A DNA stretch of 64,000 nucleotides from Amycolatopsis sp. EV170708-02-1 (lineage in GTDB: Bacteria > Actinomycetota > Actinomycetes > Mycobacteriales > Pseudonocardiaceae), in NCBI RefSeq assembly GCF_022479115.1, contig NZ_CP092497.1:1302001-1366000 (forward strand). Direction: 5' to 3'. The first letter of the stretch is position 1; every line of letters begins with the position of its first letter. The notes beneath the pieces were generated by a model. The model worked only from the letters and a program-made list of their open reading frames with translations, was not told where the DNA came from and searched no databases. Below are positions 7,010-15,654 of the stretch, one piece after another. Position numbers and translations under genes: made by a program.

Positions 7010-9186
7010 ACGCGGACGACAAGACCGTGAACGGCACGTCTGCCTTGGCACACAAGGATTCAGGAGAGCTAGAACACATCGGGCCAGTGCTCGACGCTGA
7101 GCTGATCGATGACACGTTGCCGCAGCCTCGCGGCCGGACGGTCCGGCGCCGGTTGGTGCGGTGGTGGCTGCATTCGCCTCTGGTGCCGTTGTGGCTGAAG
7201 AGCAAGCCTCAGGCGGTACAGGCCCTGAAAGACGCGGTCGTGGCGGTGCTGAAGTCGCCGTGGCGCTATCTCCGCGCGGTCGTACGTGGTCTCGTGGCCG
7301 GTGCCCGGTGGTGGCGCACGTGGGTCACGGTGCGGGACTACCGCACGGCGGCCGAAGAGTCGGACAAGCTCGCCGACAAGTTCACGGACATCCGTGAACT
7401 GACCTTGTTCCGATGGAAGGTCACCGGCGCGGTACTCGTCGTGGCGGCTGTCGCGGTCGCGATCGTCCATCTCGTGTACGGGAGCGATCCACTGTGGATA
7501 GCCGGAGCCGCCGCATCGGTGACGCTGGCGATCCTCGGTCGCCGTAAGGACGGCACACCGGGCCGAAAACCGGCGCTGGCGGGTCCGCGCTCGCTGACGT
7601 GGACGATGGACCCGCAAGTGCTGGTGGACGCGTTCCGGGACGCGAAGCTGATCGGGAAGGACGAGAGCCTGCGTCTGGTGGAGCGAGCGCACCGGATCGG
7701 TGACGGCTGGGCGATCACGGTCGACCTTCCGGCCACGCGCAAGGCGGCCGACGTGGTGAAGAACCGCGAAGCCCTCGCGTCAGCGCTGGCGGTCGATGAG
7801 GTACAGCTCATCGTGGAACGTGTCCGGGGTAACGGCGGACACGCCGGGCGCGTGTCGATGTGGGTCGCCGATGAGGACCCGTACGCATCCCCTCCATTGC
7901 GGACACCGTTGTTGGGTGTGACGAGATGGGATGCGTGGCGGGCGGTGCCGTTCGGTCGTGACGCACGGGATCGACGGATCGATCTGCCGTTGGTGTGGAC
8001 GTCGCTTCTGATCGGCGCGATTCCGAGACAGGGAAAGACATTCGCGGCACGCCTCGCCGCAGCAGGCCTGATCTTGGACGCGTGGGTCCGGCTGTACGTG
8101 GCGGATTTCAAGGGAGGTAAGGACTGGGACGCAGCTGGCCAGCTGGCGCATCGGTTCATGTCCGGCGACGAACCCGAGCACGTCTTGTCGCTAGTGGACT
8201 GGCTCGTTGAGCTGGTCGCGGAGGTTCAGGGCCGATACCGGCGGATGCGGGACCTTGACGACCTGACGTGCCCGGAATCCAAGGTCACCCCGGACATGTC
8301 CCGGGACAACGCTCTGAACATGCCGATAACAGCGATCATCATCGATGAGGTCCAGCTACCGCTAGAGGACCGGACACCTGTTGTCGTGCAAGGAAAGAAG
8401 GTCCCTGCGGGTGAGTACATCGGCGAGTTGCTGACCTGGTTGGCGAAGAAAGGACCAGCCGCCGGAATCGTGCTTGTCCTCGCCACACAACGGCCGGACT
8501 CCAAGACCATCCCGTCCGGTCTGCGCGCGGTACTCGGCTCACGGTTCGCCCTGCGGGTGATGGACTGGCGAGACTCCAACATCGTGCTCGGAGAGCAGAT
8601 GAACACCCGGGGCTACGACTCCAGCCGTCTCCTCCCGTCGCACAAGGGCGTGGGCATCTTGCGGCCGGACGGGGACACTGCCGCCGGGGCCGATGTGCTC
8701 GCGATGACGGTCCGGACCTACTACATGCCGAACGAGGATTGGCAGGCGATCTGCCAACAAGGCCGCGCGCTGCGCGAAGCGGCCGGGACACTGTCCGGAC
8801 ACGCGGCGGGGCACGACACCACACCCACACTCGATCACGCCGCCGTCGCTCGCGCGATCGGCACGGGGGCCACCACCGGGCGGACACCGGCCCCGGCGGA
8901 CGTCGTGGAGCTACCGGAACCGCTCGCGTCCGTCGTCGCCTACCTCGGTGACGACCTGGATGACGGCGGCAGGGCGTTCGTGCCGACGTCCGAACTGGTC
9001 GATGCGCTCGACGTCGAACCGACCGCGTTCGGGCGAGCGATGGGCGACTACGGATGCCGCCCAAGCAGGGAACGCGTACCTGGTATTGACGGGGAGACCA
9101 AACGCGTACGCGGCTACCTCACAGCCGATGTCCGGGCCGCCATCGAACGTGTCACAGCGGGTGAGGCGGCGCCGGATGACGGCTGA
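7006..9186 (+). CDS. FtsK/SpoIIIE-type conjugal DNA translocase (TraSA/TraB-like)
   Basis: 726 residues from the ATG at 7006, which overlaps the previous TGA. A membrane segment lies near residues 139-180. The motor domain has a Walker A AIPRQGKT near 336-344 and Walker B TAIIIDEVQ near 442-450, then VLATQRPDSKTIPSGLRAVLGSRFALRV typical of FtsK motors. A C-terminal winged-helix-like DNA-binding segment (about 640-720) may recognise clt-type repeats. Single proteins of this type transfer double-stranded DNA between mycelial actinomycetes. A longer open frame upstream only overlaps the WhiB and membrane-protein genes. Confidence 0.92.
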   Translation: MNADDKTVNGTSALAHKDSGELEHIGPVLDAELIDDTLPQPRGRTVRRRLVRWWLHSPLVPLWLKSKPQAVQALKDAVVAVLKSPWRYLRAVVRGLVAGARWWRTWVTVRDYRTAAEESDKLADKFTDIRELTLFRWKVTGAVLVVAAVAVAIVHLVYGSDPLWIAGAAASVTLAILGRRKDGTPGRKPALAGPRSLTWTMDPQVLVDAFRDAKLIGKDESLRLVERAHRIGDGWAITVDLPATRKAADVVKNREALASALAVDEVQLIVERVRGNGGHAGRVSMWVADEDPYASPPLRTPLLGVTRWDAWRAVPFGRDARDRRIDLPLVWTSLLIGAIPRQGKTFAARLAAAGLILDAWVRLYVADFKGGKDWDAAGQLAHRFMSGDEPEHVLSLVDWLVELVAEVQGRYRRMRDLDDLTCPESKVTPDMSRDNALNMPITAIIIDEVQLPLEDRTPVVVQGKKVPAGEYIGELLTWLAKKGPAAGIVLVLATQRPDSKTIPSGLRAVLGSRFALRVMDWRDSNIVLGEQMNTRGYDSSRLLPSHKGVGILRPDGDTAAGADVLAMTVRTYYMPNEDWQAICQQGRALREAAGTLSGHAAGHDTTPTLDHAAVARAIGTGATTGRTPAPADVVELPEPLASVVAYLGDDLDDGGRAFVPTSELVDALDVEPTAFGRAMGDYGCRPSRERVPGIDGETKRVRGYLTADVRAAIERVTAGEAAPDDG

Positions 9187-9358
9187 CAAGCGGGAGAGCT
9201 ACGCCGAAGAGCAGGCGCGTTTGGACGCGGAAGCGGTCGACCGCTGGGCGGTAATCATGGCCGATTGGCCGCCGATGACAGACGAACAGATTCAGGCGAT
9301 CGCGATAGTTCTTAACCGAATCGAGACACGTCTTGCAGAAAACTGGAAGCAGGCCTGA
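9176..9358 (+). CDS. Small hypothetical protein downstream of the translocase
   Basis: 60 residues, acidic and helical (YAEEQARLDAEAVDRWAVIMADWPPMTDEQ), ending in a probable amphipathic helix (IAIVLNRIETRLAENW). The ATG lies 11 bp inside the end of the translocase gene. No family recognised. Small acidic proteins after the translocase are common in actinomycete integrative elements. The gene ends at an inverted repeat, suggesting the operon stops here. Confidence 0.65.
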   Translation: MTADKRESYAEEQARLDAEAVDRWAVIMADWPPMTDEQIQAIAIVLNRIETRLAENWKQA

Positions 9359-9401
9359 ATAGTGGCTCATTATTCTAAACTAGGGTGATGAGCCACTATT
9401 C
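9357..9401. terminator. Hairpin at the end of the transfer operon
   Basis: Perfect 14-bp inverted repeat, 9357-9370 with 9388-9401, overlapping the last codon of the small gene. The sequence that follows is AT-rich. It lies between convergent genes and marks where GC content drops into the cargo island, so it probably terminates both directions. Confidence 0.65.
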
Positions 9402-9490
9402 AATAAGTTTACTAACTTTACTTCCCGGAAGGTTCGCAGTAACCACTCGGTGTCAGCTTTTATTTAGAATAGCAAGGAATCCGATCTCGC

Positions 9491-10990
9491 CTAGGAGTCA
9501 CTTGGCCCATTGGTGTTATCACTGGAACTAACTTGCTCGGTTTCGACACCCTGGTCGCGAGTCGATTCAACCGCCTGCCCCCACAATGCCAGTGCGCCAG
9601 CAATTATTCTTGAATCGATATCATCCGTTGTGAGCTCTGGCCACTGCAATCTGGCACGGAGAAGATTCCGAAGAAAGTACCTGGCCGCTTCGATAGTATC
9701 TACTTGACGGCCGTGCAGGGTTACATTCACAGCCTTAGCGGGCCTCTTGCGACCGTGAACAATGGCAGATCGCAGGGAATATAGAGACTTGGACGCCTCG
9801 ATCACTTCGGCGGAATTGCTTATTCCAAGTTCAGCGAGGACTGCTGCTATACGTATGGCCACCTTGTATGTGGCGTCACCTGGATTGCCCGCAACTAAAG
9901 CTTCAATTCCAATGCAGAGGTCCAGAAGTCTGTCAACGTCACTCGGACGCCGCTCCGCGTCCAGTAAGCGCTGTGCCGCTACCGAAACAATATTCTCCTG
10001 CTGTCCCAGGGAGGTAAAGCCTTCTCGCAATAGCTCAATCTCTGATCCGCTTAGAGTCTTTGTGGGCTCGGTTGCGGCCTTTAAAGCGGTTGAATAATGC
10101 GGCAAGAATGGACCTGGGAGCACCTCGGGAAGTGGGCCCGTAAACTCATGACTCCATCCTACAGGGCGATATAGGACCTGCACATATCCGGTTGGCTCTT
10201 CGGCAAATGTTGATAAGACCTGAAAGAATCTATCTAGAACAGGGGCCTCGATTGGACTATCCTCCGGAGTCCATAGCCAAGTTAACGCAGTTGGGTTCGG
10301 GAGGGTCCATCCTTCCAGCACTATCGCATGTGTGGCCATGGGAATTAGCTCCTTATAGGCGCTCACGCGAGGGTTTCCAGATGCGCGCGCAAGCTGAAGC
10401 CCGTCATCCATTCGCTCAATAAATGTTTTCTCGTCTAATTCGATTCGATCGGATTCGAATGAAATATTGAGAATTGGTACCACTAGCCTTATCGGAACCT
10501 CATCAAGAACCCACCAGGCCGCTAACTTGAGAACATGCTCTCGAAGCGCCTCGGTGTTCAGTTCCCAGCCGTTCTCAAAGACATGCTTCTCGGCTGCAAT
10601 AACAGGAAGCTTTCCTACGTTAACACGTAGGACGTGTTCCATGAACTCGTCCCTGCCGCCAGCGAGGGAATGAAATCGCTTGAGGTCATCATGGTCAATT
10701 ACATAATTTATAAGGGCTTCGAATCCATCAAGCTCCGAGTACTGGTATTTCGTGCCCCACCTGTTATCGTTTGTGAAAGCGCCGTCGAGGTCTAGTGCGC
10801 GCTCCACGCTGGCGCCCGACTTCACGGTGCGATAATCGACGCGATCATCAACAAACGCAGGCAGTGAGATTGTTTTAAATTCGTGGCCAGACCTGTCTAG
10901 CTCAGCCGACTTTTGCAGCACATCCACTGCCACCCTGAACGCCAGGTCGACCAGTATGTCAAGTTCATCCAGATTGTTAATTCTTGTCAA
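9491..10990 (-). CDS. HEPN-domain protein, candidate defence RNase
   Basis: 499 residues from a TTG with AAAGGA 8 nt upstream. The C-terminal third resembles the Apea-like HEPN fold (LLDLCIGIEALVAG, then SLYSLRSAIVHG). It has the R-X4-H motif at Arg407-His412, the catalytic signature of HEPN ribonucleases. The N-terminal 300 residues match nothing I recognise. Many HEPN proteins of this size act in antiviral abortive responses or toxin systems, but no phage phenotype can be read from sequence. The gene is visibly AT-richer than its flanks and lies on an element, which suggests separate acquisition. It is divergent from the DUF6338 gene. Confidence 0.72.
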   Translation of the reverse strand: MTRINNLDELDILVDLAFRVAVDVLQKSAELDRSGHEFKTISLPAFVDDRVDYRTVKSGASVERALDLDGAFTNDNRWGTKYQYSELDGFEALINYVIDHDDLKRFHSLAGGRDEFMEHVLRVNVGKLPVIAAEKHVFENGWELNTEALREHVLKLAAWWVLDEVPIRLVVPILNISFESDRIELDEKTFIERMDDGLQLARASGNPRVSAYKELIPMATHAIVLEGWTLPNPTALTWLWTPEDSPIEAPVLDRFFQVLSTFAEEPTGYVQVLYRPVGWSHEFTGPLPEVLPGPFLPHYSTALKAATEPTKTLSGSEIELLREGFTSLGQQENIVSVAAQRLLDAERRPSDVDRLLDLCIGIEALVAGNPGDATYKVAIRIAAVLAELGISNSAEVIEASKSLYSLRSAIVHGRKRPAKAVNVTLHGRQVDTIEAARYFLRNLLRARLQWPELTTDDIDSRIIAGALALWGQAVESTRDQGVETEQVSSSDNTNGPSDS

Positions 10991-11265
10991 TCTGCAATCC
11001 TTTCGTGCACGGAATTTCCAGAGTGGCGCTTCTGGCTATGTCGACGTCCAGTATCTCTCATCTTCTGCGCGGCGGTAGCTAGGCTACCTCGCACGAGATG
11101 ACGGGGTGACAACCTGGAACCCTAAGCGTATTGTCGTTCGACAAGCCCAAGGTAACGCGCGCCAACCTGAATGACCTCAAGGAAGGGTGCCGTCACCGGG
11201 GGACGCAGGATGCTTGCCCGTGGAGGCGGATACGCGATGACGACTTCGGCGCGGGAGGTTGCTTT

Positions 11266-12012
11266 TTGATTCCGGGAACTTCGTACCAGTTAATAGTCGC
11301 CGTCGCCCTGGTACTACCGGGTATTGTCTTTGGTACAACCTTGCAGCGTCTACGCGGCCCAACCCCGGAAGACAAGGACGCTAGCACTCGCATCTTGCGC
11401 GCAATCGCAGTCGGCGCTGCACTTGACGTACTATACGCCTTGGCCTTTGGGCCCAAGTTAGTTCAACTCGCGCATCCTGCGCCGGGACGTCAAGCGTCGT
11501 TGCTTTCAATATTTACCGCAAATCCACGTGAGATCGCACTCTGGGTGGCTCTCTTGGCGGGAGCAGTGCCCGCACTGGCGGCATTCTGCGTACATTTTCA
11601 ATCGGCATTTCGTGAAACATCTCGCGAAATTTCCATAAAGAAGCGCCTTGCCGACGCGCTAAAAATCCACTACAGGACCACTCCGACCGCCTGGGATTAC
11701 ATTGCTCGTGAGGGCGGGTGCTTTATCCGCGTTCGCTTGTCGGATGGCGTATACTTCGGCGGATGGATTGACGAACAAAGTTTCGTGAGCGGCTACCCGG
11801 AGCCGAAGGATATTTTTATACGCTCTCAGTGGGCCCTGAATGAAAAGGGAGTCTTTCTTCATAAGATCCAGGGCACACGCGGGGTGTACATACCAGTGTC
11901 GGACGGTGTAGTTGTCGAATGGCTATCAATGCCAGATCAAGTTGAAGATGGGTCGTCGGTTGAACCCCTGAAACAGAGAAACAAGAAGTTAAGGAGTATT
12001 AATAGTGAGTGA
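11266..12012 (+). CDS. DUF6338 family membrane protein
   Basis: 248 residues from a TTG at 11266, with GGGAGG 7 nt upstream; an earlier TTG at 11131 lacks a site and adds a non-family extension. It has the family order: a membrane helix near the start (YQLIVAVALVLPGIVFG), RGPTPEDKD, further hydrophobic helices near 50-65 and 90-110, and a soluble C-terminus with TAWDYIAREGGCFIRVRLSDG, GGWI, SFVSGYPEPKDIF. The function of DUF6338 is unknown. It overlaps a small gene by 8 bp and is divergent from the HEPN gene. Confidence 0.82.
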   Translation: MIPGTSYQLIVAVALVLPGIVFGTTLQRLRGPTPEDKDASTRILRAIAVGAALDVLYALAFGPKLVQLAHPAPGRQASLLSIFTANPREIALWVALLAGAVPALAAFCVHFQSAFRETSREISIKKRLADALKIHYRTTPTAWDYIAREGGCFIRVRLSDGVYFGGWIDEQSFVSGYPEPKDIFIRSQWALNEKGVFLHKIQGTRGVYIPVSDGVVVEWLSMPDQVEDGSSVEPLKQRNKKLRSINSE

Positions 12013-12184
12013 CGATCAGCGGACAGGACGTCCTCAGCGGTCCGTTACGGGTGGTGGACATCCGCGTTCCAACACGGAGGAGCGTGGGCGTAATCCTTCG
12101 TCAGGAGGCTCAAAAGAGCCAACTGTTGGCCCGAAGACTCCGAGTGGTGCAAGCAGCGCAAACGCATCGTCGGAAGACAAGTAA
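12005..12184 (+). CDS. Small disordered protein paired with DUF6338
   Basis: 59 residues from a GTG with AGGAG 8 nt upstream. The composition (Ser, Gly, Pro, Arg, Lys, Thr) predicts a disordered, soluble protein with no domain. It overlaps the DUF6338 gene by 8 bp and should be translated from the same message. Such a short polar partner directly after a DUF6338 gene suggests a two-gene unit; this is inferred from arrangement and from my recollection of similar loci. Confidence 0.65.
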   Translation: MSDDQRTGRPQRSVTGGGHPRSNTEERGRNPSSGGSKEPTVGPKTPSGASSANASSEDK

Positions 12185-12244
12185 TAGCCTGGCCAGGCAG
12201 CATAAGCCTTAGTCTTTGCAGGCTCTGGCATGAATGCTGCCTGG

Positions 12245-13795
12245 TCAGTTCGTCTTGCTTCGGTTGCTCACATGGTTGCGCAACTCGACGCGAACTCGAT
12301 CTTTATCGAAAGTGCGAAACCCGGCTTTAGTAGATGGGTCTACTATGAGGGCGTCGGCACCGAGCGCGTCTAGCAGTAAGGCGCGTTTCTCGGAGACTTC
12401 GGCGCCATCCCACTTCTCGGCGGCTTCTTGGCGGGTCAAGGGTTCTGTGGGTCCTTCTGGATTTCCTCCGGTCAGTTCGTCGCGCTCGGCTTCCAGTCGC
12501 GCAAGTTCTTTCATGGCCGGTTCGTTGGCCTTGTCGTACGCCGCTTCGGTCATCTTGTCGGCCCCGAACTTCGCAGCGATCGCCTCAAGTCGAGCGTTGC
12601 ATTTGGTGAGTGCTTCTTGCACCTGCTTGAGCCGATCGGAGATTCGGGCCCGTGCTGCCTTAATCGCCGCTGCATGGCTCTTGTCCGACAAGCGAGCGAT
12701 CACGATGCCGCGAATCTCGCGATCAAGCATCCGCATGTCGGCTGCGACCTTGCCACACCCGCCACGCGCTTTCGTGCACGCGTACTGTCGTCGCCGTTGC
12801 CCATCCTTGTACTCCCCAACATGCGGACGGCCGGACAGCGACTTCCGGCATAGGGAACATGTCGCGATCCCCGAGCCGACATAGCTGTGCCCCGCCTGCT
12901 TGCCTCGCGTGCGTCCAGCAAACATCGCGCGCAACCGCTCGAACCTGATCGGGTCAATGATCGGCTCACCGGGCATGTGCCCTACGACCTCGCCGTCGTG
13001 CTCGATCAACCCGGCATTGCGAGGCCTCAGCAGTACCTCCCTGATCTGCACAGGCGAGAACACCTTTCCCGTGACCGTGCGCAGCCCGGCGGCCTTCCAC
13101 TCGTCGTGCAGCGCGATCAGTGTCACTTCCGCGAGCAAGGCATCAGTGCCGGACCGTAGCGCTGCGCGTTCCCGTTCCACCAGTTCCGCCGGAACCTGCT
13201 TACGGGTGTCTTTGCCGTTCTCGTCCAGTGCGTTGTCCTTCGACACCGTCCGGTCCAGCCCGGGGAACCCAAACGTTCTGCCCTGGTGATGCGGAACGCC
13301 CCGTTTGCGCAGCGTCTCGAACCGGCGCGAGATCCTCTGAGATGCCTCATCGGAGTTGCGCTGGTTGTGGGCGACCTCCTGCCGCAGCTGATAGCGATCG
13401 TTGTAGTCCGAGAGGTCATATCGCCCATGTGACGACGCCACAGTGAACGAGTCGAACCCCTCGATCACCTTGAACATGTCCTCCAGGTCGGGCGAGCGAC
13501 GCCACCCCCTGTCGGTGTTCCACAACACCACCCCGTCACACGCCCGCGCCGCAACTCGCTTCATGATCCGTTCCCACCCCGGACGACGAACCCTCGGGTT
13601 CCACGCCGAGAGCTTCGGGTCGGAAATCTCCTCGCCCAGCACGCCGCCCAACCGTTCGATCACCTCACGGTTGTCGGCGTGCTGGGTTTCGCACTTCTCC
13701 AGCTTGCCCGCTTGGTTGCGGGACAGTCGCGCGTACGAGTCCAATACCGGCTGCCGACCACCCTGACCTGCACTAACCTGATGATTGATCGCCAT
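12245..13795 (-). CDS. Large serine recombinase (integrase)
   Basis: 516 residues. The N-terminal resolvase domain has the catalytic SYARLSRN with Ser25 as nucleophile. The recombinase domain follows (FGFPGL near 180, then PVQIREVLLRPRNAGL). A zinc ribbon (CSLCRKSLSG...CTKARGGCG, about 320-365) and a long coiled coil (about 385-450, LKQVQEALTKCNARLEAIAAKFG) complete the architecture. These enzymes recombine short attP and attB sites without host factors. The gene lies 28 bp from the right junction, as is usual for this class, and is convergent with the cargo genes. It should catalyse integration at the hairpin attB described here. Confidence 0.95.
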   Translation of the reverse strand: MAINHQVSAGQGGRQPVLDSYARLSRNQAGKLEKCETQHADNREVIERLGGVLGEEISDPKLSAWNPRVRRPGWERIMKRVAARACDGVVLWNTDRGWRRSPDLEDMFKVIEGFDSFTVASSHGRYDLSDYNDRYQLRQEVAHNQRNSDEASQRISRRFETLRKRGVPHHQGRTFGFPGLDRTVSKDNALDENGKDTRKQVPAELVERERAALRSGTDALLAEVTLIALHDEWKAAGLRTVTGKVFSPVQIREVLLRPRNAGLIEHDGEVVGHMPGEPIIDPIRFERLRAMFAGRTRGKQAGHSYVGSGIATCSLCRKSLSGRPHVGEYKDGQRRRQYACTKARGGCGKVAADMRMLDREIRGIVIARLSDKSHAAAIKAARARISDRLKQVQEALTKCNARLEAIAAKFGADKMTEAAYDKANEPAMKELARLEAERDELTGGNPEGPTEPLTRQEAAEKWDGAEVSEKRALLLDALGADALIVDPSTKAGFRTFDKDRVRVELRNHVSNRSKTN

Positions 13796-13809
13796 AGATC
13801 AACCGTAGG

Positions 13810-13855
13810 TCGACAAGAGAGGGTTGGCTAGAACCGTCCTCAACACTCACGAGGC
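13810..13855. other. attR: right junction of the integrated element
   Basis: Element sequence ends with GTTGGC (13823-13828) and the core TAGA (13829-13832). Chromosomal sequence 13832-13855 is the right arm of the target hairpin. The right arm matches the complement of the left arm at 659-682 except for a 3-nt internal mismatch. The 85-residue gene that follows has its stop codon inside this arm, so the target hairpin was that gene's terminator. Confidence 0.82.
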
Positions 13856-14104
13856 TTCGGTGCGAGTCTCCAGTTTCTCCAGCCGCGCCTTGATCTCCTC
13901 AAGCTGGTAGACGATCTCCGGCAACTCGCCCGCGGCGAAGGTCGCCAGCCGCTCCGAGTGCTTGAGCGTCGCCCGTACGTCGTCGAGCGCGGCGGCGATC
14001 TTGGGGACCGCCTCGACGGCTTCGAGCGTCGAGACGAGCACGCGCCGCGCGACGGCGGTCAGCTGTCCGGGGATGGCGAATGCAGCGCCGAAAACGTCGA
14101 ACAT
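13847..14104 (-). CDS. Small hypothetical protein with C-terminal coiled coil
   Basis: 85 residues starting MFDVFGAAFAIPGQL. An amphipathic N-terminal segment is followed by helices and a C-terminal coiled coil (LPEIVYQLEEIKARLEKLETR). No named family recognised; small proteins of this form occur in actinomycetes near membrane-associated genes. The ATG at 14104 is preferred to one at 14170, whose extension is Arg-rich and non-conserved in character. Its stop lies within the attB hairpin arm, and the integrated element begins immediately downstream. Confidence 0.65.
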   Translation of the reverse strand: MFDVFGAAFAIPGQLTAVARRVLVSTLEAVEAVPKIAAALDDVRATLKHSERLATFAAGELPEIVYQLEEIKARLEKLETRTEAS

Positions 14105-14201
14105 GGCCCTCCGATCACGCGGCGAACCTCGGGTGCGGCCTCTTCGTACCCGACTCCGGCCCGTGAGCACGCGGTGGGCTCGCGCTTTGGGGCGCTTGTG
14201 G

Positions 14202-15613
14202 CTACAGGGACTCTTGGGGCTCCCGCGAGGCGATCAGCGCGGCCAGCACGGTGGTGACCGGGACCGCGGCGACGATGCCGACGCTTCCGGCCAGCGTCCG
14301 CACGATCTCCTGGGCGATCTCCTCCGCGCCGAGGATCGAGCCGAGCCCGACCCCGAAAGCGACGTGTACAGCAGCACCGGCAGCGCCGCGCCCGCGTACG
14401 CCATCACGAGCGTGTTGACCGCCGAGCCGACGTGATCGCGCCCGATCCGCAGGCCCGCGCCGTACAGCTCACGCCAGCCGAGCGCCGGGTTCGCGCGCCG
14501 GAGCTCCCACACCGCGCTCGTCTGCGTCACCGTGACGTCGTCGAGCACACCGAGCGCGCCGATCACGACACCCGCCAGCAGCAGGCCCCGCGCGTCGACC
14601 CCGTGCCCGAGCGAGCCGATCAGCTGGGAGGTGCTGTCGTCGAGCCCGGTCAGCGCCGCGGCGGCCGAGAAGATCGCCGACAGGACGCCGATCAGGACCA
14701 GGCTCACCAGGGTGCCCAGCACCGCCACCGAGGTTCTCGCGGACAGCCCGTGCGTCAGGTACAGCGCGACGAACATGATCGCGCCCGCGCCCGCGATCGC
14801 CACCAGCAGCGGACTTTCGCCGGCGAGGATCGAAGGCAGCACGAAGAACGCCAGCACCAGGAAGCTCAGCCCGAGCGCGATGAGCGCGGCGAGCCCCCGC
14901 CAACGGCCGAGGACGATCACCGCGAGCGCGAACAACCCGGCGAGCAGCAGCAGCGGCGTACCCCGCTGGAAGTCGACGATCTGGAACGACGCGGGGTTCG
15001 CGACGTCGCCGCCGTTGTAGGACAGCACCACCTCGTCGCCGGCGGCGAACCGCGGCGTGCTCGGTTCGATGGGGAGCGTGAGCTTCAACGGCTTCCCGGA
15101 CGCCGGCCCGTCGGTCATCGTGAGTTCGCTGGTGAGACACGGTTTCGCGTCCGGCGGTGGCTCGCCGACCTGAACCTGGCCTTCGGCGAGGCACGGTCCG
15201 GTGATCGTCCCGGTGACCGTCGCGCTCACCGGGGTCCCTTGGGGGAAGACGCTTTTCGCCGGATCCTTGCCCCACGGATAGAGGAAGACCATTCCGGCGA
15301 CGGTCGCGACGGCGAGTGGGATCAGCAGCCACATCAGCAGCAGCCTGACCCGGCGCGACGCGGGCGCCGCTGGTCCGTGACCATGCGAATGCCCGTGGCC
15401 GACCGGCTCGGGTTCGGGCTTCGGTTCGGCGGCGCGACGTCTGCCCGGTTCGGCCGTTCTCGGCCGCTGGGCCGGAGGGCGGGGGCGCCGCGTGCCTTCG
15501 GGCGGCGGCGTCCGGCGCGGCGAACGGGACGTTCCGGGCGAACGATCGGACGGGGTGTCCGTTACCCGGCGAATCGGGCCGGTGTCGTCGTCGGAGATGT
15601 CGCGGCGGTTCAC
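14202..15613 (-). CDS. YibE/F family membrane protein (apparent single-base frameshift)
   Basis: The N-terminus is a disordered Pro/Arg-rich and His-rich (GHGHSHGHG) cytoplasmic stretch. Then follow a membrane helix, a soluble domain and the seven to eight helices of the YibE/F family, with VLDDVTVTQTSAVWELRRANP as the conserved core. The frame is broken at 14351-14354: four C where five would be needed. Adding one restores EEIAQEIVRTLAGSVGIVAAVPVTTVLAALIA and a stop at 14202, for a protein of about 470 residues. The unrepaired frame ends at 14234 in junk. The GTG at 15613 has GGAGG 8 nt upstream. Function unknown; probably a transporter-like membrane protein. Confidence 0.8.
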
Positions 15614-15654
15614 CCGCACATCCTCCACAGTGCGCGCCGGCCGCCGCACACGGC

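Larger units (their letters stand above)
682..13832. mobile_element. Integrated serine-recombinase element with FtsK/Tra transfer module
   Basis: A 13.1-kb insertion bounded by TAGA cores at 682-685 and 13829-13832. It carries a large serine integrase next to the right end, an excisionase-like HTH, WhiB, a small membrane protein and an FtsK-type translocase in overlapping genes, which is the layout of actinomycete integrative and conjugative elements. It also has several HTH regulators, a NUDIX hydrolase and a cargo island of lower GC (about 9360-12240). No replication initiator of the RepSA, RepAM or prim-pol kind was recognised, so it may lack autonomous replication or use an unrecognised Rep. 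The element sits in an intergenic hairpin and disrupts no gene. Confidence 0.85.

Noticed and set aside
9357..9401. Inverted repeat as transposon ends or an att site
   Set aside because: It is not duplicated at the other side of the cargo island and lies at an operon end between convergent genes, so a terminator is more likely.
11131..11265. N-terminal extension of the DUF6338 protein from TTG 11131
   Set aside because: The extension is non-hydrophobic and unlike the family start; GGGAGG sits at the right distance before the TTG at 11266.
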